From the NCBI GenBank assembly GCA_938007965.1, contig CALLMH010000002.1:28394-92393 (forward strand): a DNA stretch of 64,000 bases, read 5' to 3'. Below the pieces are notes generated by a model. The model was not told where the DNA came from. It did not search any database and saw only the letters and a program-made list of their open reading frames with translations. Both the position numbers and the translations under genes were made by a program. This document shows positions 16,686 to 26,129 of the stretch, piece by piece (position 1 is the stretch's first letter; each line of letters starts with the position of its first letter). The stretch is from an uncultured Saprospiraceae bacterium. GTDB taxonomy: Bacteria; Bacteroidota; Bacteroidia; Chitinophagales; Saprospiraceae.

Positions 16686-19619
16686 TTAATTGACTTTCAT
16701 AAATCTTGTTGAATGAGCGAATCTCTCATTGCTTATACTTAATATGTACATTCCATCAGGAAGGGGAGTTACATCTACTGCTTGTGTTGAAGATCCCATT
16801 CTAGTGTTCATCATTACCTTACCGTCGATTGACGTTACAGTAACTTTAGCGTTGTCGAATATTTCAGTCTTTCCATCAATACTTATTGAAAGTGAAGCTG
16901 ATGTCGGATTTGGAAATACACTTATGTCCAGTCTCTCCGCATCTAAGTCTACTACAGCTGTAATTATTCTAAAGTTTTCGCTGAAAATTGCTGATGCTCC
17001 TGGGAAAATTTGATCATATGAAGGAGATACATCTCCACTATCATCAATATTGAATCCGAGGATTCTTCCTCCGCTATTTGCTCTTTCTGCGATGTACATT
17101 GTAGATGAAAAATCATCGTAAGCTACATCTACAGGATTACCAAGAAATGTAGAAGCTCCTTTGATAACTCGCTGTTCATTGAGGCTGATCACTCCATCTG
17201 CAGCTTTTGATGTAAAATCTGTAATAGTTACCATCGCACCATCAGCAGGTTCACTTCCTAAGCCCACATCAGTCAATATCATAATATCTTCTGTCTCTAC
17301 ATATGTAATACCGTGAGTTCTTACGATACCGTCTACAGTTATTCTACTTGTTGCTTCTAGTGGTCCCACAGGCGCATCGAAGAAATCTGCAAATACAGCT
17401 ACATCAGAAGAATTATCTACGATAGCATACAAGTCCTTATCTGTCATATGGATTCCCCAAAGATTGATCGATACATCATGTGTCTTGTCTAGAGTGATTT
17501 CTGTCGGACTTATTGTGTAGGTGATGAATCTATTTACCATCCCATTGTTATCACTTGCGTCTTGAGCGACTACTAATTTGTCACCTAACACTGCGATCTC
17601 ACGACCATTAACGAAGTCAGATGAAGATGTTGCTGTTAATTGTGGATCATCGCCATTTCTGATACTTTCTAATACATTACTATATGCATTGATCACGTTT
17701 TCAGTTCTGTTTAATTGGTACAGCACGTCTGATTCTTCATCGTAGTGAATACCGTCAGCATCCATAGCTTGAGATGAGAAGTTTGTCAATCTGATCGTTT
17801 CATTTTCTAGTCGATCGAAGACACCTACGAATCCTTCCGTATTACTAGAAGCAAAGAATGTAGATAATATAACTTCTTCTACAGGATCAACGATGATAAT
17901 CTCTCCACTACATCCACCAGTTGCGCTGAATGGTTGCGCCACATATGGGAAACTGTTGAGGAATGGTCTGTCATTTTCTTCCACACCAGTTGTATATGTC
18001 AATACATTCAACAAATCTTCAGTTACTGGAGAAGGTGAAGCAAACGGATCGAAATCATCATACCATAATCCAACTGCCGCTAGTACGACACCACCTACAG
18101 CTTGTAATTCGATTCTAGTTACATCATCTTCTAGTCTTCTACCATTAGGGAATCCGTCCATGTTAGGGATGAATTCTAGATCAGTCGTCGTATTGAATGG
18201 TGCTACAGTAAGACCTATCGCTGCTGCCTGTACCAATCCCAAAGAAGAGAAGTTCGGATCGTCTCTAGGGGTCGGAGGTACGGCCATATTTAATCTCAAC
18301 ATATCTCCACCGTTTGGTAAGAAGTTGTTGATAAATGGCTTTCCTGCTGCCATAGGGTTTCCTCCTTTACCTGTTGCTAATTGATATGGGATAGCATTCG
18401 GTACTCCCGTGTGGAATATTGGCCATAAATCTACAGATCTAGGTTTACCAGGGATAAGTAGTAAACTGCCAAATGCTTCGAATGCAGTTCCAGACACATC
18501 GCCATCGGCTAGTGCTGATACACCATCTCCTCCATTTGAGAAGTTGAATGCTCCGAGAGATGCTTTTTGGATTCTCAATGGTCCAAATGCAGGCACTGCA
18601 CCACCGAATTGGTCATCATCCATATATAGAGCTAATTCAGGATTATAGAAAAATTCGTCCATCTCTGTTTCTGCTAACTCTTCGTAAGGAGTAATCGCAT
18701 TCCAGAAATCTTTATATCCTATTGGAATCACTGCTTCATTTGTTAATGGCATTCCTAATCTAGACACTTGTACCCAGTCTCCTGAGTATTCTGGAGAACC
18801 TGTTACTGATATCGTCTGCATAGCGGGTCTTGAGGCAGAAGCCCATACACCGATCACATAATCAGGATCTAGGATATTGGTAGGTGTTGCTGGTGCTCCA
18901 GCTTTAAGCAAAGTAGATATCGGTACTTGTATCGCTATGGTAGATACATTGTAACATCCAGTTCCGTCTACAGGCGTTCCACTTTGTCTAGGTGCGTCAC
19001 CAAGATCAAATATACCACCAAGGTCTACGAAGAAAGGATCATCACTCGGCCCAGCGAACACGGTTTCACCAGTCGAAGCCGTTGTGATCGCTCCACTCCA
19101 TAGTTCGTCATAAGTAGTAGCTAATCCAGCTCCACCCTCTATGGATCTATTACCGATATTATTTGGCGGTACGATACCATTCTCTACTATCGTGGTGAAA
19201 GTAGCTCCACCATCCATACTTCTCTCTAATGTGTAGGTAGCCTTTTGATTCTGCTTGCCTAATCTGATGTTGAAGAATGTGGTAGGATCTTCATTTTCTA
19301 TATTAAATGTAAATCTGTAAGTAACTTCATCTCCTACTATTGATGCATCATTATCTACATGTATTTCATATCTGATATTCTCTCCGAAGGTATAGTAGTT
19401 CGGTGCACCTTGTGGCAATTGGAATGGGATATAAGTTGCGATCAATGTAACCATGTCTGGATTATCAGGTGATCGGAATGCATATACATCTACATTATCA
19501 GCTAGTGGGTCATTAGAGATGAGTGGTGCTTCTCTGTGACTTGATGCCATTACTGTGGCAGCTGTAATCATCACTAGCACGAAGCTTAAGATGAGTTGTT
19601 TTATGTTAAATTTTTTCAT
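16686..19619 (-). CDS. DUF4331 protein with beta-propeller-like region and T9SS sorting domain
   Basis: The 977-residue secreted protein has a signal peptide followed by the DUF4331 hallmark ASSHREAPLI. The DUF4331 domain spans about residues 25-565. A region of about 575-895 has repeated short beta motifs resembling a propeller, and the C-terminus (about 900-977, VFPNPTSASLSISI...PLPDGMYILSI...FMKV) is a type A T9SS sorting domain. It should cross the outer membrane by T9SS and be surface-bound or released. DUF4331 has no established biochemical function. It is a paralogue of the gene directly upstream, which lacks the propeller and sorting parts. The two are 93 bp apart on the same strand and may be co-transcribed. 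Confidence 0.88.
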   Translation of the reverse strand: MKKFNIKQLILSFVLVMITAATVMASSHREAPLISNDPLADNVDVYAFRSPDNPDMVTLIATYIPFQLPQGAPNYYTFGENIRYEIHVDNDASIVGDEVTYRFTFNIENEDPTTFFNIRLGKQNQKATYTLERSMDGGATFTTIVENGIVPPNNIGNRSIEGGAGLATTYDELWSGAITTASTGETVFAGPSDDPFFVDLGGIFDLGDAPRQSGTPVDGTGCYNVSTIAIQVPISTLLKAGAPATPTNILDPDYVIGVWASASRPAMQTISVTGSPEYSGDWVQVSRLGMPLTNEAVIPIGYKDFWNAITPYEELAETEMDEFFYNPELALYMDDDQFGGAVPAFGPLRIQKASLGAFNFSNGGDGVSALADGDVSGTAFEAFGSLLLIPGKPRSVDLWPIFHTGVPNAIPYQLATGKGGNPMAAGKPFINNFLPNGGDMLRLNMAVPPTPRDDPNFSSLGLVQAAAIGLTVAPFNTTTDLEFIPNMDGFPNGRRLEDDVTRIELQAVGGVVLAAVGLWYDDFDPFASPSPVTEDLLNVLTYTTGVEENDRPFLNSFPYVAQPFSATGGCSGEIIIVDPVEEVILSTFFASSNTEGFVGVFDRLENETIRLTNFSSQAMDADGIHYDEESDVLYQLNRTENVINAYSNVLESIRNGDDPQLTATSSSDFVNGREIAVLGDKLVVAQDASDNNGMVNRFITYTISPTEITLDKTHDVSINLWGIHMTDKDLYAIVDNSSDVAVFADFFDAPVGPLEATSRITVDGIVRTHGITYVETEDIMILTDVGLGSEPADGAMVTITDFTSKAADGVISLNEQRVIKGASTFLGNPVDVAYDDFSSTMYIAERANSGGRILGFNIDDSGDVSPSYDQIFPGASAIFSENFRIITAVVDLDAERLDISVFPNPTSASLSISIDGKTEIFDNAKVTVTSIDGKVMMNTRMGSSTQAVDVTPLPDGMYILSISNERFAHSTRFMKVN

Positions 19620-19712
19620 TTGTTATATTTTATATTGAAATAGCTTTTTAGAAAAGAATTAAAGTCCACATTCTAAGTGCTATCTATTTTAGATTTGATA
19701 ATTTTGAAGATC

Positions 19713-21410
19713 TTATTGTCTAACTTCTGTACCACTCCAAGGCATAGCCATGTAAGGGAATGATGAAGTGAATTCTGCGTCGTTTTTCTCTACACCCGTA
19801 GAATATGTCAATACATTCAATAAGTCTTCTGTTACAGGAGATGGTGATGTCATAGGGTCATAATCATCATACCAAAGTCCAACAGCGGCGAGTACTACAC
19901 CACCTACGGCTTGCAATTCAATTCTAGTGACGTCATCTTCTAATCTTCTTCCATTTGGAAATCCATCCATATTAGGTATGAATTCTAAGTCAGCTGTCGT
20001 ATTAAATGGTGCAACGGTAAGACCTATTGCTGCAGCTTGAACTAGTCCAAGTGAAGAGAAATTAGGATCATCTCTTGGTGTAGGCGGTACTGCCATGTTT
20101 AGTCTCAACATATCTCCGCCATTTGGTAAGAAATTGTTGATAAATGGCTTTCCAGCTGCCAGGGGATTTCCTTCTTTTCCAGTTGCTAGCTGGTATGGGA
20201 TGGCATTAGGAACTCCGGTGTGGAATATAGGCCATAGATCTACTGATCTTGGTTTTCCAGGTATTAATAATAAACTACCAAATGATTCGAAGGCTGTTCC
20301 AGTTAAGTCTCCTCCTGCAAGTGCTGATACACCATCCGCACCGTTTGTAAAATCAAATGCGCCTAAAGATGCTGTTTGAATTCTTAATGGTCCAAATGCA
20401 GGCACTGCACCACCAAATTGATCATCGTCCATATATAAGGCTAACTCAGGGTTGTAAAAATATTCATCCCAAGTGGTCTCTGCTAGTTCTTCATAAGGTG
20501 TTACTCTATTCCATGCATCTTTATCTCCGATTGGAATGATAGCCTCATTAGTAAGTGGCATTCCAAGTCTTGATACTTGAACCCAATCTCCAGACACATC
20601 ATAAGTTCCGTCTGTATTTAGCGTCTTTACAGCTGGTCTAGAAGCTGAAGCCCAAACTCCGATCACATAGTTTGGATCTAGAATATTAGCAGGAGTACTT
20701 GGCGCACCTGCTTTTAATAAGGTAGAAATTGGTACTTGGATAGAGATCGTATGTACATTATATTTTGCAATTGCATCTCTAGCTGGTCCTCCTTGTCTAG
20801 GTGCATCACCAAGATCGAAGATTGCTCCAAGATCTACAAAGAATGGATCATCTACTGGTCCAGCAAAAACTTGCTCACCTGTACTAGCTGTGGTAATAGC
20901 TCCATTGAACAATTCTGCATAAGTAGTTGATAATCCTGCGCCTCCTTCGATAGATCGAGGTCCTATGTTTGTAGGAGGTACGATACCATCTGAGATTATA
21001 GTAGTGAAAGTTGTGCCACCATCAGTACTTCTTTCTAGTGTGTAAGTTGTTTTCAAGTTCTGTTTGCCCAATCTGATATTAAAAAACGTAGTTGGGTCTT
21101 CATTTACTTGATTGAATGTAAATCTGTAAGTGATCTCGTCTCCTACAACTGAGGCATCATTGTCCACATGTATTTCGTATCTGATGTTTTCGCCAAATGT
21201 GTAATAATTTGGTCCTCCGAAAGGTAATTCGCCTGGGATATAATTAGCTATTATGGTAATCATATCTGGATTGTCAGGACTTCTGAATGCATAGAGATCC
21301 GTATTGTCGGCAAGTGGATCATTTGCAATAAGTGGTGCTTCTCTATGAGAAGATGCCATCGCTATGATAGACATCATCATGATAGAAAGCATTGTGTAGA
21401 TTTTTTTCAT
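19713..21410 (-). CDS. DUF4331 protein, short paralogue without T9SS domain
   Basis: The product is about 565 residues. I prefer the ATG at 21410 (MKKIYTMLS, a good signal peptide) to the ORF-track start, which would add 12 residues ahead of it. The mature part begins with the same ASSHREAPLI motif as the downstream paralogue and matches it nearly throughout, including SVDLWPIFHTGVPNAIPYQL. It stops at the end of the DUF4331 domain (FPYMAMPW), exactly where the paralogue continues into its propeller and sorting regions. It is probably periplasmic, unlike its sister. Function unknown. The pair look like a tandem duplication with gain or loss of the C-terminal half. Confidence 0.85.
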   Translation of the reverse strand: MKKIYTMLSIMMMSIIAMASSHREAPLIANDPLADNTDLYAFRSPDNPDMITIIANYIPGELPFGGPNYYTFGENIRYEIHVDNDASVVGDEITYRFTFNQVNEDPTTFFNIRLGKQNLKTTYTLERSTDGGTTFTTIISDGIVPPTNIGPRSIEGGAGLSTTYAELFNGAITTASTGEQVFAGPVDDPFFVDLGAIFDLGDAPRQGGPARDAIAKYNVHTISIQVPISTLLKAGAPSTPANILDPNYVIGVWASASRPAVKTLNTDGTYDVSGDWVQVSRLGMPLTNEAIIPIGDKDAWNRVTPYEELAETTWDEYFYNPELALYMDDDQFGGAVPAFGPLRIQTASLGAFDFTNGADGVSALAGGDLTGTAFESFGSLLLIPGKPRSVDLWPIFHTGVPNAIPYQLATGKEGNPLAAGKPFINNFLPNGGDMLRLNMAVPPTPRDDPNFSSLGLVQAAAIGLTVAPFNTTADLEFIPNMDGFPNGRRLEDDVTRIELQAVGGVVLAAVGLWYDDYDPMTSPSPVTEDLLNVLTYSTGVEKNDAEFTSSFPYMAMPWSGTEVRQ

Positions 21411-21975
21411 TTTATAAGATTTTGGTTGATAATTACTATTGAGCACCTAGTTTGCGCTTCTGTATATATTTACGCTGATGAACATAGTATTGGATTTATT
21501 TTTCCTAGTTTTCTTTGATTGATACTTTTTATAAGGAGCATACTTATATTTTAATTCGTAATCAAGAAACCACGTTCTAGAATCGAATCAGGTACTTACG
21601 ATATGTATATCATAAAGAAACTGAAAAAGGGATAGGTCGTTAAAATTGTCTTAACTTTAACAATGGTAACTAGTTGTTGCTATTCATCCAGTCATGTAAG
21701 ATAAGTTCATGTATTTTATTGATTATTAGTTAATTATGGTTGTGATGGGGTGGGTGATTTATTCAAATCTCACTTGATTTAATATATACAAGCGGATATT
21801 ATTACGCTTCTTGAGGCAACCATCTAAAATCAAACCAAGTATAGGGGGGTATTAAAACTGAAGTCATAAATAGTAAATCAGGATAATATCTATAAGTCTG
21901 AAAAATAGACCATTATTATTCTGAATATAGAAAAGCTTAAATGACTAATGGAAAGCCACAAAAAAATTTAGTAAA
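21411..21975. other. Divergent intergenic region, no gene seen
   Basis: These 565 AT-rich bases lie between the DUF4331 gene (minus) and the DUF547 gene (plus) and must contain both promoters. I see no tRNA, terminator, operator copy or recognisable gene remnant. Confidence 0.4.
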
Positions 21976-23511
21976 ATGAAAAACAACATAATTATACTAG
22001 TAATTACGATACTATTCGTTGGGACTTTAAATGCCCAGAAAATTGATAATTCTTTCTTTTCTGAGGTGAATAGATTCTTAGAAAATTCAGTAACTGAGGG
22101 ATTAGTGGATTATAAGAAGGTATCTACTGACGAGGCATTGGTGAATCTGATCACAAGGATAGAAAATGCAGATGTATCTACCGCATCAGAAGAGACCAAG
22201 ATCGCATTCTACATCAATGCCTACAATCTCAATGTGATCAATCTAGTAGCACAGTCTTATCCTATTGATTCGCCGCAAGATGTTGCGGGATTTTTCGACA
22301 GAAAAAAAATAAATGTAGCGGGGCAAAAAATGACGCTTAATACATTAGAAAAAGAAAGTTTATTGGAAGAATACAGAGATGGAAGGTTTCACTTTGTTTT
22401 GGTTTGCGGTGCTATGGGGTGTCCTCCTATTACAGATTTCGCCTACACGCCCGATAAGCTAGAAGCGCAATTAGATCAACAAACTAAGATCGCAATCAAT
22501 AACCCTTCTTTCATCAAGGTAAATGGATCTGTAGCGGATCTATCACAAATTTTTAAATGGTATGTAGATGATTTTGGAGGCAGTAAAAATAGTGTGATCG
22601 AATTCATAAACAAATATAGAGACACACCAATCAGAGACGGTTCAAATATCAGTTACTATTCATATGATTGGACATTGAATGATACTGCAAAATTAGATAT
22701 TGGTAGCGATAATGCGAAAGCGGCAAATGCTTTCAGGTATATAGTGTCTTCAACGATACCCAAAGGAACTGTCGAGGTAAAAATATTTAATAATCTATAT
22801 ACCCAAAAAACAGGTAGTGATGGAGCATTAACGGATCGTTCTTCATTTTTCACGACATTAGTTAGCGCACTATATGGTTTGAATAATAGAGTCAATGTAG
22901 GATTCGCTGCGAGATTTCGAAAAATCCGAAATCAGTCATTACCGTCTTCGCCATTCGATGTATTTGGCTCAGACGATATAGGAAGTTCTAGATCAGGAAT
23001 AACGGCATTTGGTCCGCAGGTAAGATTTGCGCCTATTCCATCTTGGGAAAATTTTTCTATTCAGTCATCTTTTGTATTCGCTGTAGGAGATGATCTATCA
23101 GGAAGAACAACAAATCAACCATTTATTGATTGGAGTGGTGCGACTTGGACAACGCAAATCTTTAATGATTTCCCAATAGGAACGAATTTCTCTCTCTTTA
23201 CAGAATTAGACTTATGGGTAGAAGATATAGGCAGTTTTGATAATGGACACACCAATAGATTCTCTACGCCACTGATAGCGATATTAAGTTATAACCCCAA
23301 TCCGAAATCTACGATTTATGCATTGAGTGGTTATACTCCGACTTGGGCAGCTGAGTTTGATTATTTCGCGCAAGCTGGATTGGGTGCTAAATATCAATTT
23401 ACTCCGAACCTAGAGTTAGAATTATTGTATTCAAAGTTTACAAACAAATTCTTAATAAGAGAAGAAGGACAGGCAGCAACATATAATCTTGGAATAAGAT
23501 TTAATTTATAA
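21976..23511 (+). CDS. DUF547 domain fused to a C-terminal outer-membrane beta-barrel-like domain
   Basis: The 511-residue protein has a signal peptide (ending LNAQ). Residues about 25-235 match DUF547, including FYINAYNLNVINL and VLVCGAMGCPPI, a Cys-containing motif typical of this thiol-protease-like family. From about 245 to the end the sequence alternates like a transmembrane beta-barrel (VNVGFAARFRKI, FSLFTELDLWVED, LGAKYQFTPNLELELLYS) and ends in a barrel-type terminal phenylalanine strand (GIRFNL). DUF547 proteins are usually about 250 residues without a barrel, so this looks like a fusion tethering the domain to the outer membrane. It is followed at 35 bp by an Omp85-like gene. The biochemical role is unknown. 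Confidence 0.78.
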   Translation: MKNNIIILVITILFVGTLNAQKIDNSFFSEVNRFLENSVTEGLVDYKKVSTDEALVNLITRIENADVSTASEETKIAFYINAYNLNVINLVAQSYPIDSPQDVAGFFDRKKINVAGQKMTLNTLEKESLLEEYRDGRFHFVLVCGAMGCPPITDFAYTPDKLEAQLDQQTKIAINNPSFIKVNGSVADLSQIFKWYVDDFGGSKNSVIEFINKYRDTPIRDGSNISYYSYDWTLNDTAKLDIGSDNAKAANAFRYIVSSTIPKGTVEVKIFNNLYTQKTGSDGALTDRSSFFTTLVSALYGLNNRVNVGFAARFRKIRNQSLPSSPFDVFGSDDIGSSRSGITAFGPQVRFAPIPSWENFSIQSSFVFAVGDDLSGRTTNQPFIDWSGATWTTQIFNDFPIGTNFSLFTELDLWVEDIGSFDNGHTNRFSTPLIAILSYNPNPKSTIYALSGYTPTWAAEFDYFAQAGLGAKYQFTPNLELELLYSKFTNKFLIREEGQAATYNLGIRFNL

Positions 23512-23546
23512 AAATAATCTACCTTGCTAGCTAACTGATCCTGCAT

Positions 23547-24824
23547 ATGAGATTCTACTATATCACAATACTACTTTGCTTTATCTTCTCTATATCTGTC
23601 TCCGGACAGAAGAAAGATAGTAGCATCGTGAGCGGTATTGAGTTTCATGGATTAGAGAAAACTCAAATTTCATATATAGAGTTGTTTTTAAAAATCAAAG
23701 AAGGGGATCGAGTCACTATCAATGATATCGAGAGCGATGTCCAACAATTAAAGAATATTATTGGGATTGGGGATGCAGTGTATTTGATAGATACCATAGG
23801 AGGACAAATAGTAATAACTTACGATATACAAGAAATCAGAACTCTACTACCAATACTAAATTTTGGAGGGATAAAAGATAATCTTTGGTTTCAATTAGGG
23901 TTGTCAGATAATAATTGGAGGGGAAAAGGGCAGCAAATAGTTGCCAGCTATTTTAATAATGACGGACTTAGTGGAGGACAATTATTTTTCAAATCACCAA
24001 GGACTAGAAATAGTAGAGATTGGGGATATACGACAAGTCTATCCAGATGGGTTTCATTAGAGCCACTATTTTTTGATCAAGGTACTGTAAATTATATATA
24101 TGAGAATAATAGTGCAGGACTGACAGCAATTAAGAACTTTGGTAATCACCATAGTATTGAGTTTGGAGGTACCTACTTTATAGAAAAATATAGAAAGAGT
24201 GACGAACAGTTTTTTGAGGATCCTCCAGGACCAGAAGCGCTGACACAACCTAAGTTGCTCTCGAAGATGGAATATAAGGTGAATAGACTCAATTATGATT
24301 TTTTTTACAATTCTGGTTATTTATGGACATTGACTTATCAAAATGTATTTACAATAACCGACAATACACTCTTCAATAGCCTACAATATCAGGCGATTGG
24401 TTATTTGCGACCAACTGAGAAGATAAACCTTGGATTCAGATTAAAGCTGGGAGTATCTACTAATAATGATTCGCCATTCGCACCTTTTGTAGCGGACAGT
24501 CACGTGAATCTGAGAGGAGTAGGAAATAGAATAGACAGAGGAACTGCACAAGCGGTATTGAATGTGGAATATAGAAATACTGTCTTTCATCATAAAACTT
24601 GGAGTAGCCAGGTTGTTATATTTTCTGATCTAGGGACTTGGAGAAGCCCGGGAGGCGATTTGCAAGATCTGGTAAATCCTGATCAATTCAGACATTTTAT
24701 AGGAGGTGGTTTTAGGATTATTTATCAGAAAGTATTTGGTGCAGTACTAAGGGTGGACTATGGAATAGATGTGTTTAATCCTTCTCAAAAAGGATTGGTT
24801 TTAGGGCTTGGTCAATACTTTTGA
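23547..24824 (+). CDS. Omp85/BamA-superfamily outer-membrane protein with one POTRA-like domain
   Basis: The 425-residue protein has a signal peptide (VSGQ), one POTRA-like domain (IEFHGLEKTQISYIELFL...YLIDTIGGQIVITYDIQE, about residues 28-105) and a barrel region ending GLGQYF with a terminal phenylalanine. The segment VNLRGVGNRIDRG near residue 320 resembles the conserved RG motif in loop 6 of Omp85 barrels. It is much shorter than BamA, so it is not the essential assembly factor; a patatin- or two-partner-like exporter or a specialised assembly helper fits better. It is probably in an operon with the DUF547-barrel gene and possibly the GH113 gene. Confidence 0.8.
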   Translation: MRFYYITILLCFIFSISVSGQKKDSSIVSGIEFHGLEKTQISYIELFLKIKEGDRVTINDIESDVQQLKNIIGIGDAVYLIDTIGGQIVITYDIQEIRTLLPILNFGGIKDNLWFQLGLSDNNWRGKGQQIVASYFNNDGLSGGQLFFKSPRTRNSRDWGYTTSLSRWVSLEPLFFDQGTVNYIYENNSAGLTAIKNFGNHHSIEFGGTYFIEKYRKSDEQFFEDPPGPEALTQPKLLSKMEYKVNRLNYDFFYNSGYLWTLTYQNVFTITDNTLFNSLQYQAIGYLRPTEKINLGFRLKLGVSTNNDSPFAPFVADSHVNLRGVGNRIDRGTAQAVLNVEYRNTVFHHKTWSSQVVIFSDLGTWRSPGGDLQDLVNPDQFRHFIGGGFRIIYQKVFGAVLRVDYGIDVFNPSQKGLVLGLGQYF

Positions 24825-24939
24825 ATTTCAAAGGATCAATGGGAAAATTCTTCCGCCACCACATATTGATAATAAACAAAATAAAAGCAGCAAATATTCG
24901 AGAAAATTCATTCACTCGAAAAGTCTTAAAAAATAATGT

Positions 24940-26085
24940 ATGAAAAGAATATTTCCATTCTCACATCTTTGTTTTTTTGATATGCGAATAGATCGATATG
25001 CGATACCTGTGCTGATTATTATTTTTGGGACAATAAGCATAGGATTAGAAGGTCAAGTTATTTTCCAAGAGGAGTCTATTAACGGGGTAAGTTTTCGTGG
25101 GCCTAGATATGAAAGAGATCTAAATCCTGATTCATTTGGTGAAATACTAGAAGTAAATGCCAATTGGGTAGCCTTTACCCCAGAAGTAATACTAGACAGA
25201 TCTACGCTGAAGTTAAGATCCGATAAAGATAATCATTGGTGGGGCAATACGATCTCTGGCAACATTATTCTAATAAGAATGGCGAAAGAAGCTGGGCTAA
25301 AAGTCATGCTAAAACCACAGATGATTCTCGATAATGTCACTTTCCCTTCCGGATTATTCAGCGATCTTATAAAATTAGAGGATCAAGGGGGCAAAATAGT
25401 ATCAGATAAGTCTGATGGTGCATCGTGGAGAGGGGACTTTGATCCATTGACCAAAGAGAGTTGGATGATATGGGAGCAATCTTATAGATCTTATATTTTG
25501 TCATTGGCAAGAACAGCGGAAGAATTAGAAGTAGATTTGTTTTGTATTGGGACAGAACTAAAAATAAGTACTAAAAAAAGGCCTGAGTTCTGGAGACAGC
25601 TCATTAGTGATGTGAGGAAAGTGTACAGCGGTCCCATATCATACTCTGCCAACTGGGATGAATATAGCCGAATAGAGTTTTGGGATGAGTTGGATATCAT
25701 CGGGGTCAATTCTTATTGTCCGATCAGTCTACGACGTACTCCTACTGTGGAAGGAACGATTGATAACTGGAAGTATTACAAAAAAGTATTAAAGGAATTT
25801 TCCGAGGGACTTGATAAAGATGTACTCATCACTGAATTTGGATATAGGAATGTATCTTTTGCAGGATTGCGACCTTGGATACATGATGATGGCGATTCAA
25901 AATCAAACCTTGAAGCACAGTCTAATCTCTATGAAGCATTTTTTCGTTCATACTGGAACGAACCATGGATCAAAGGTGGGTTCTCATGGAATTGGGATGC
26001 GGTAACAAAAGGAATTGGTAACACTGATTTTTCTATTCAGAATAAACCCGCTCAAGAGATTCTTTCCAATTGGTATAAAAAGTAG
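24940..26085 (+). CDS. Glycoside hydrolase, GH113-like TIM barrel
   Basis: The product is 381 residues from the first ATG, or 367 from ATG 24982 (MRIDRYAIP), which gives a cleaner signal peptide. The sequence from FRGPRYERD to the end fits the GH113 TIM barrel. The predicted acid/base is the glutamate in CIGTELK and the predicted nucleophile is the glutamate in LITEFGYR. Characterised GH113 members are beta-mannanases, so a mannan-type substrate is possible, but the substrate cannot be read from sequence. It lies 115 bp after the Omp85-like gene on the same strand, with no SusC/D or other glycan genes next to it, so it is outside a classical polysaccharide utilisation locus. Confidence 0.75.
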   Translation: MKRIFPFSHLCFFDMRIDRYAIPVLIIIFGTISIGLEGQVIFQEESINGVSFRGPRYERDLNPDSFGEILEVNANWVAFTPEVILDRSTLKLRSDKDNHWWGNTISGNIILIRMAKEAGLKVMLKPQMILDNVTFPSGLFSDLIKLEDQGGKIVSDKSDGASWRGDFDPLTKESWMIWEQSYRSYILSLARTAEELEVDLFCIGTELKISTKKRPEFWRQLISDVRKVYSGPISYSANWDEYSRIEFWDELDIIGVNSYCPISLRRTPTVEGTIDNWKYYKKVLKEFSEGLDKDVLITEFGYRNVSFAGLRPWIHDDGDSKSNLEAQSNLYEAFFRSYWNEPWIKGGFSWNWDAVTKGIGNTDFSIQNKPAQEILSNWYKK

Positions 26086-26129
26086 TAGTCAATAGACCAA
26101 CATGCTGATCTGTACATCTAAATTGCAAT

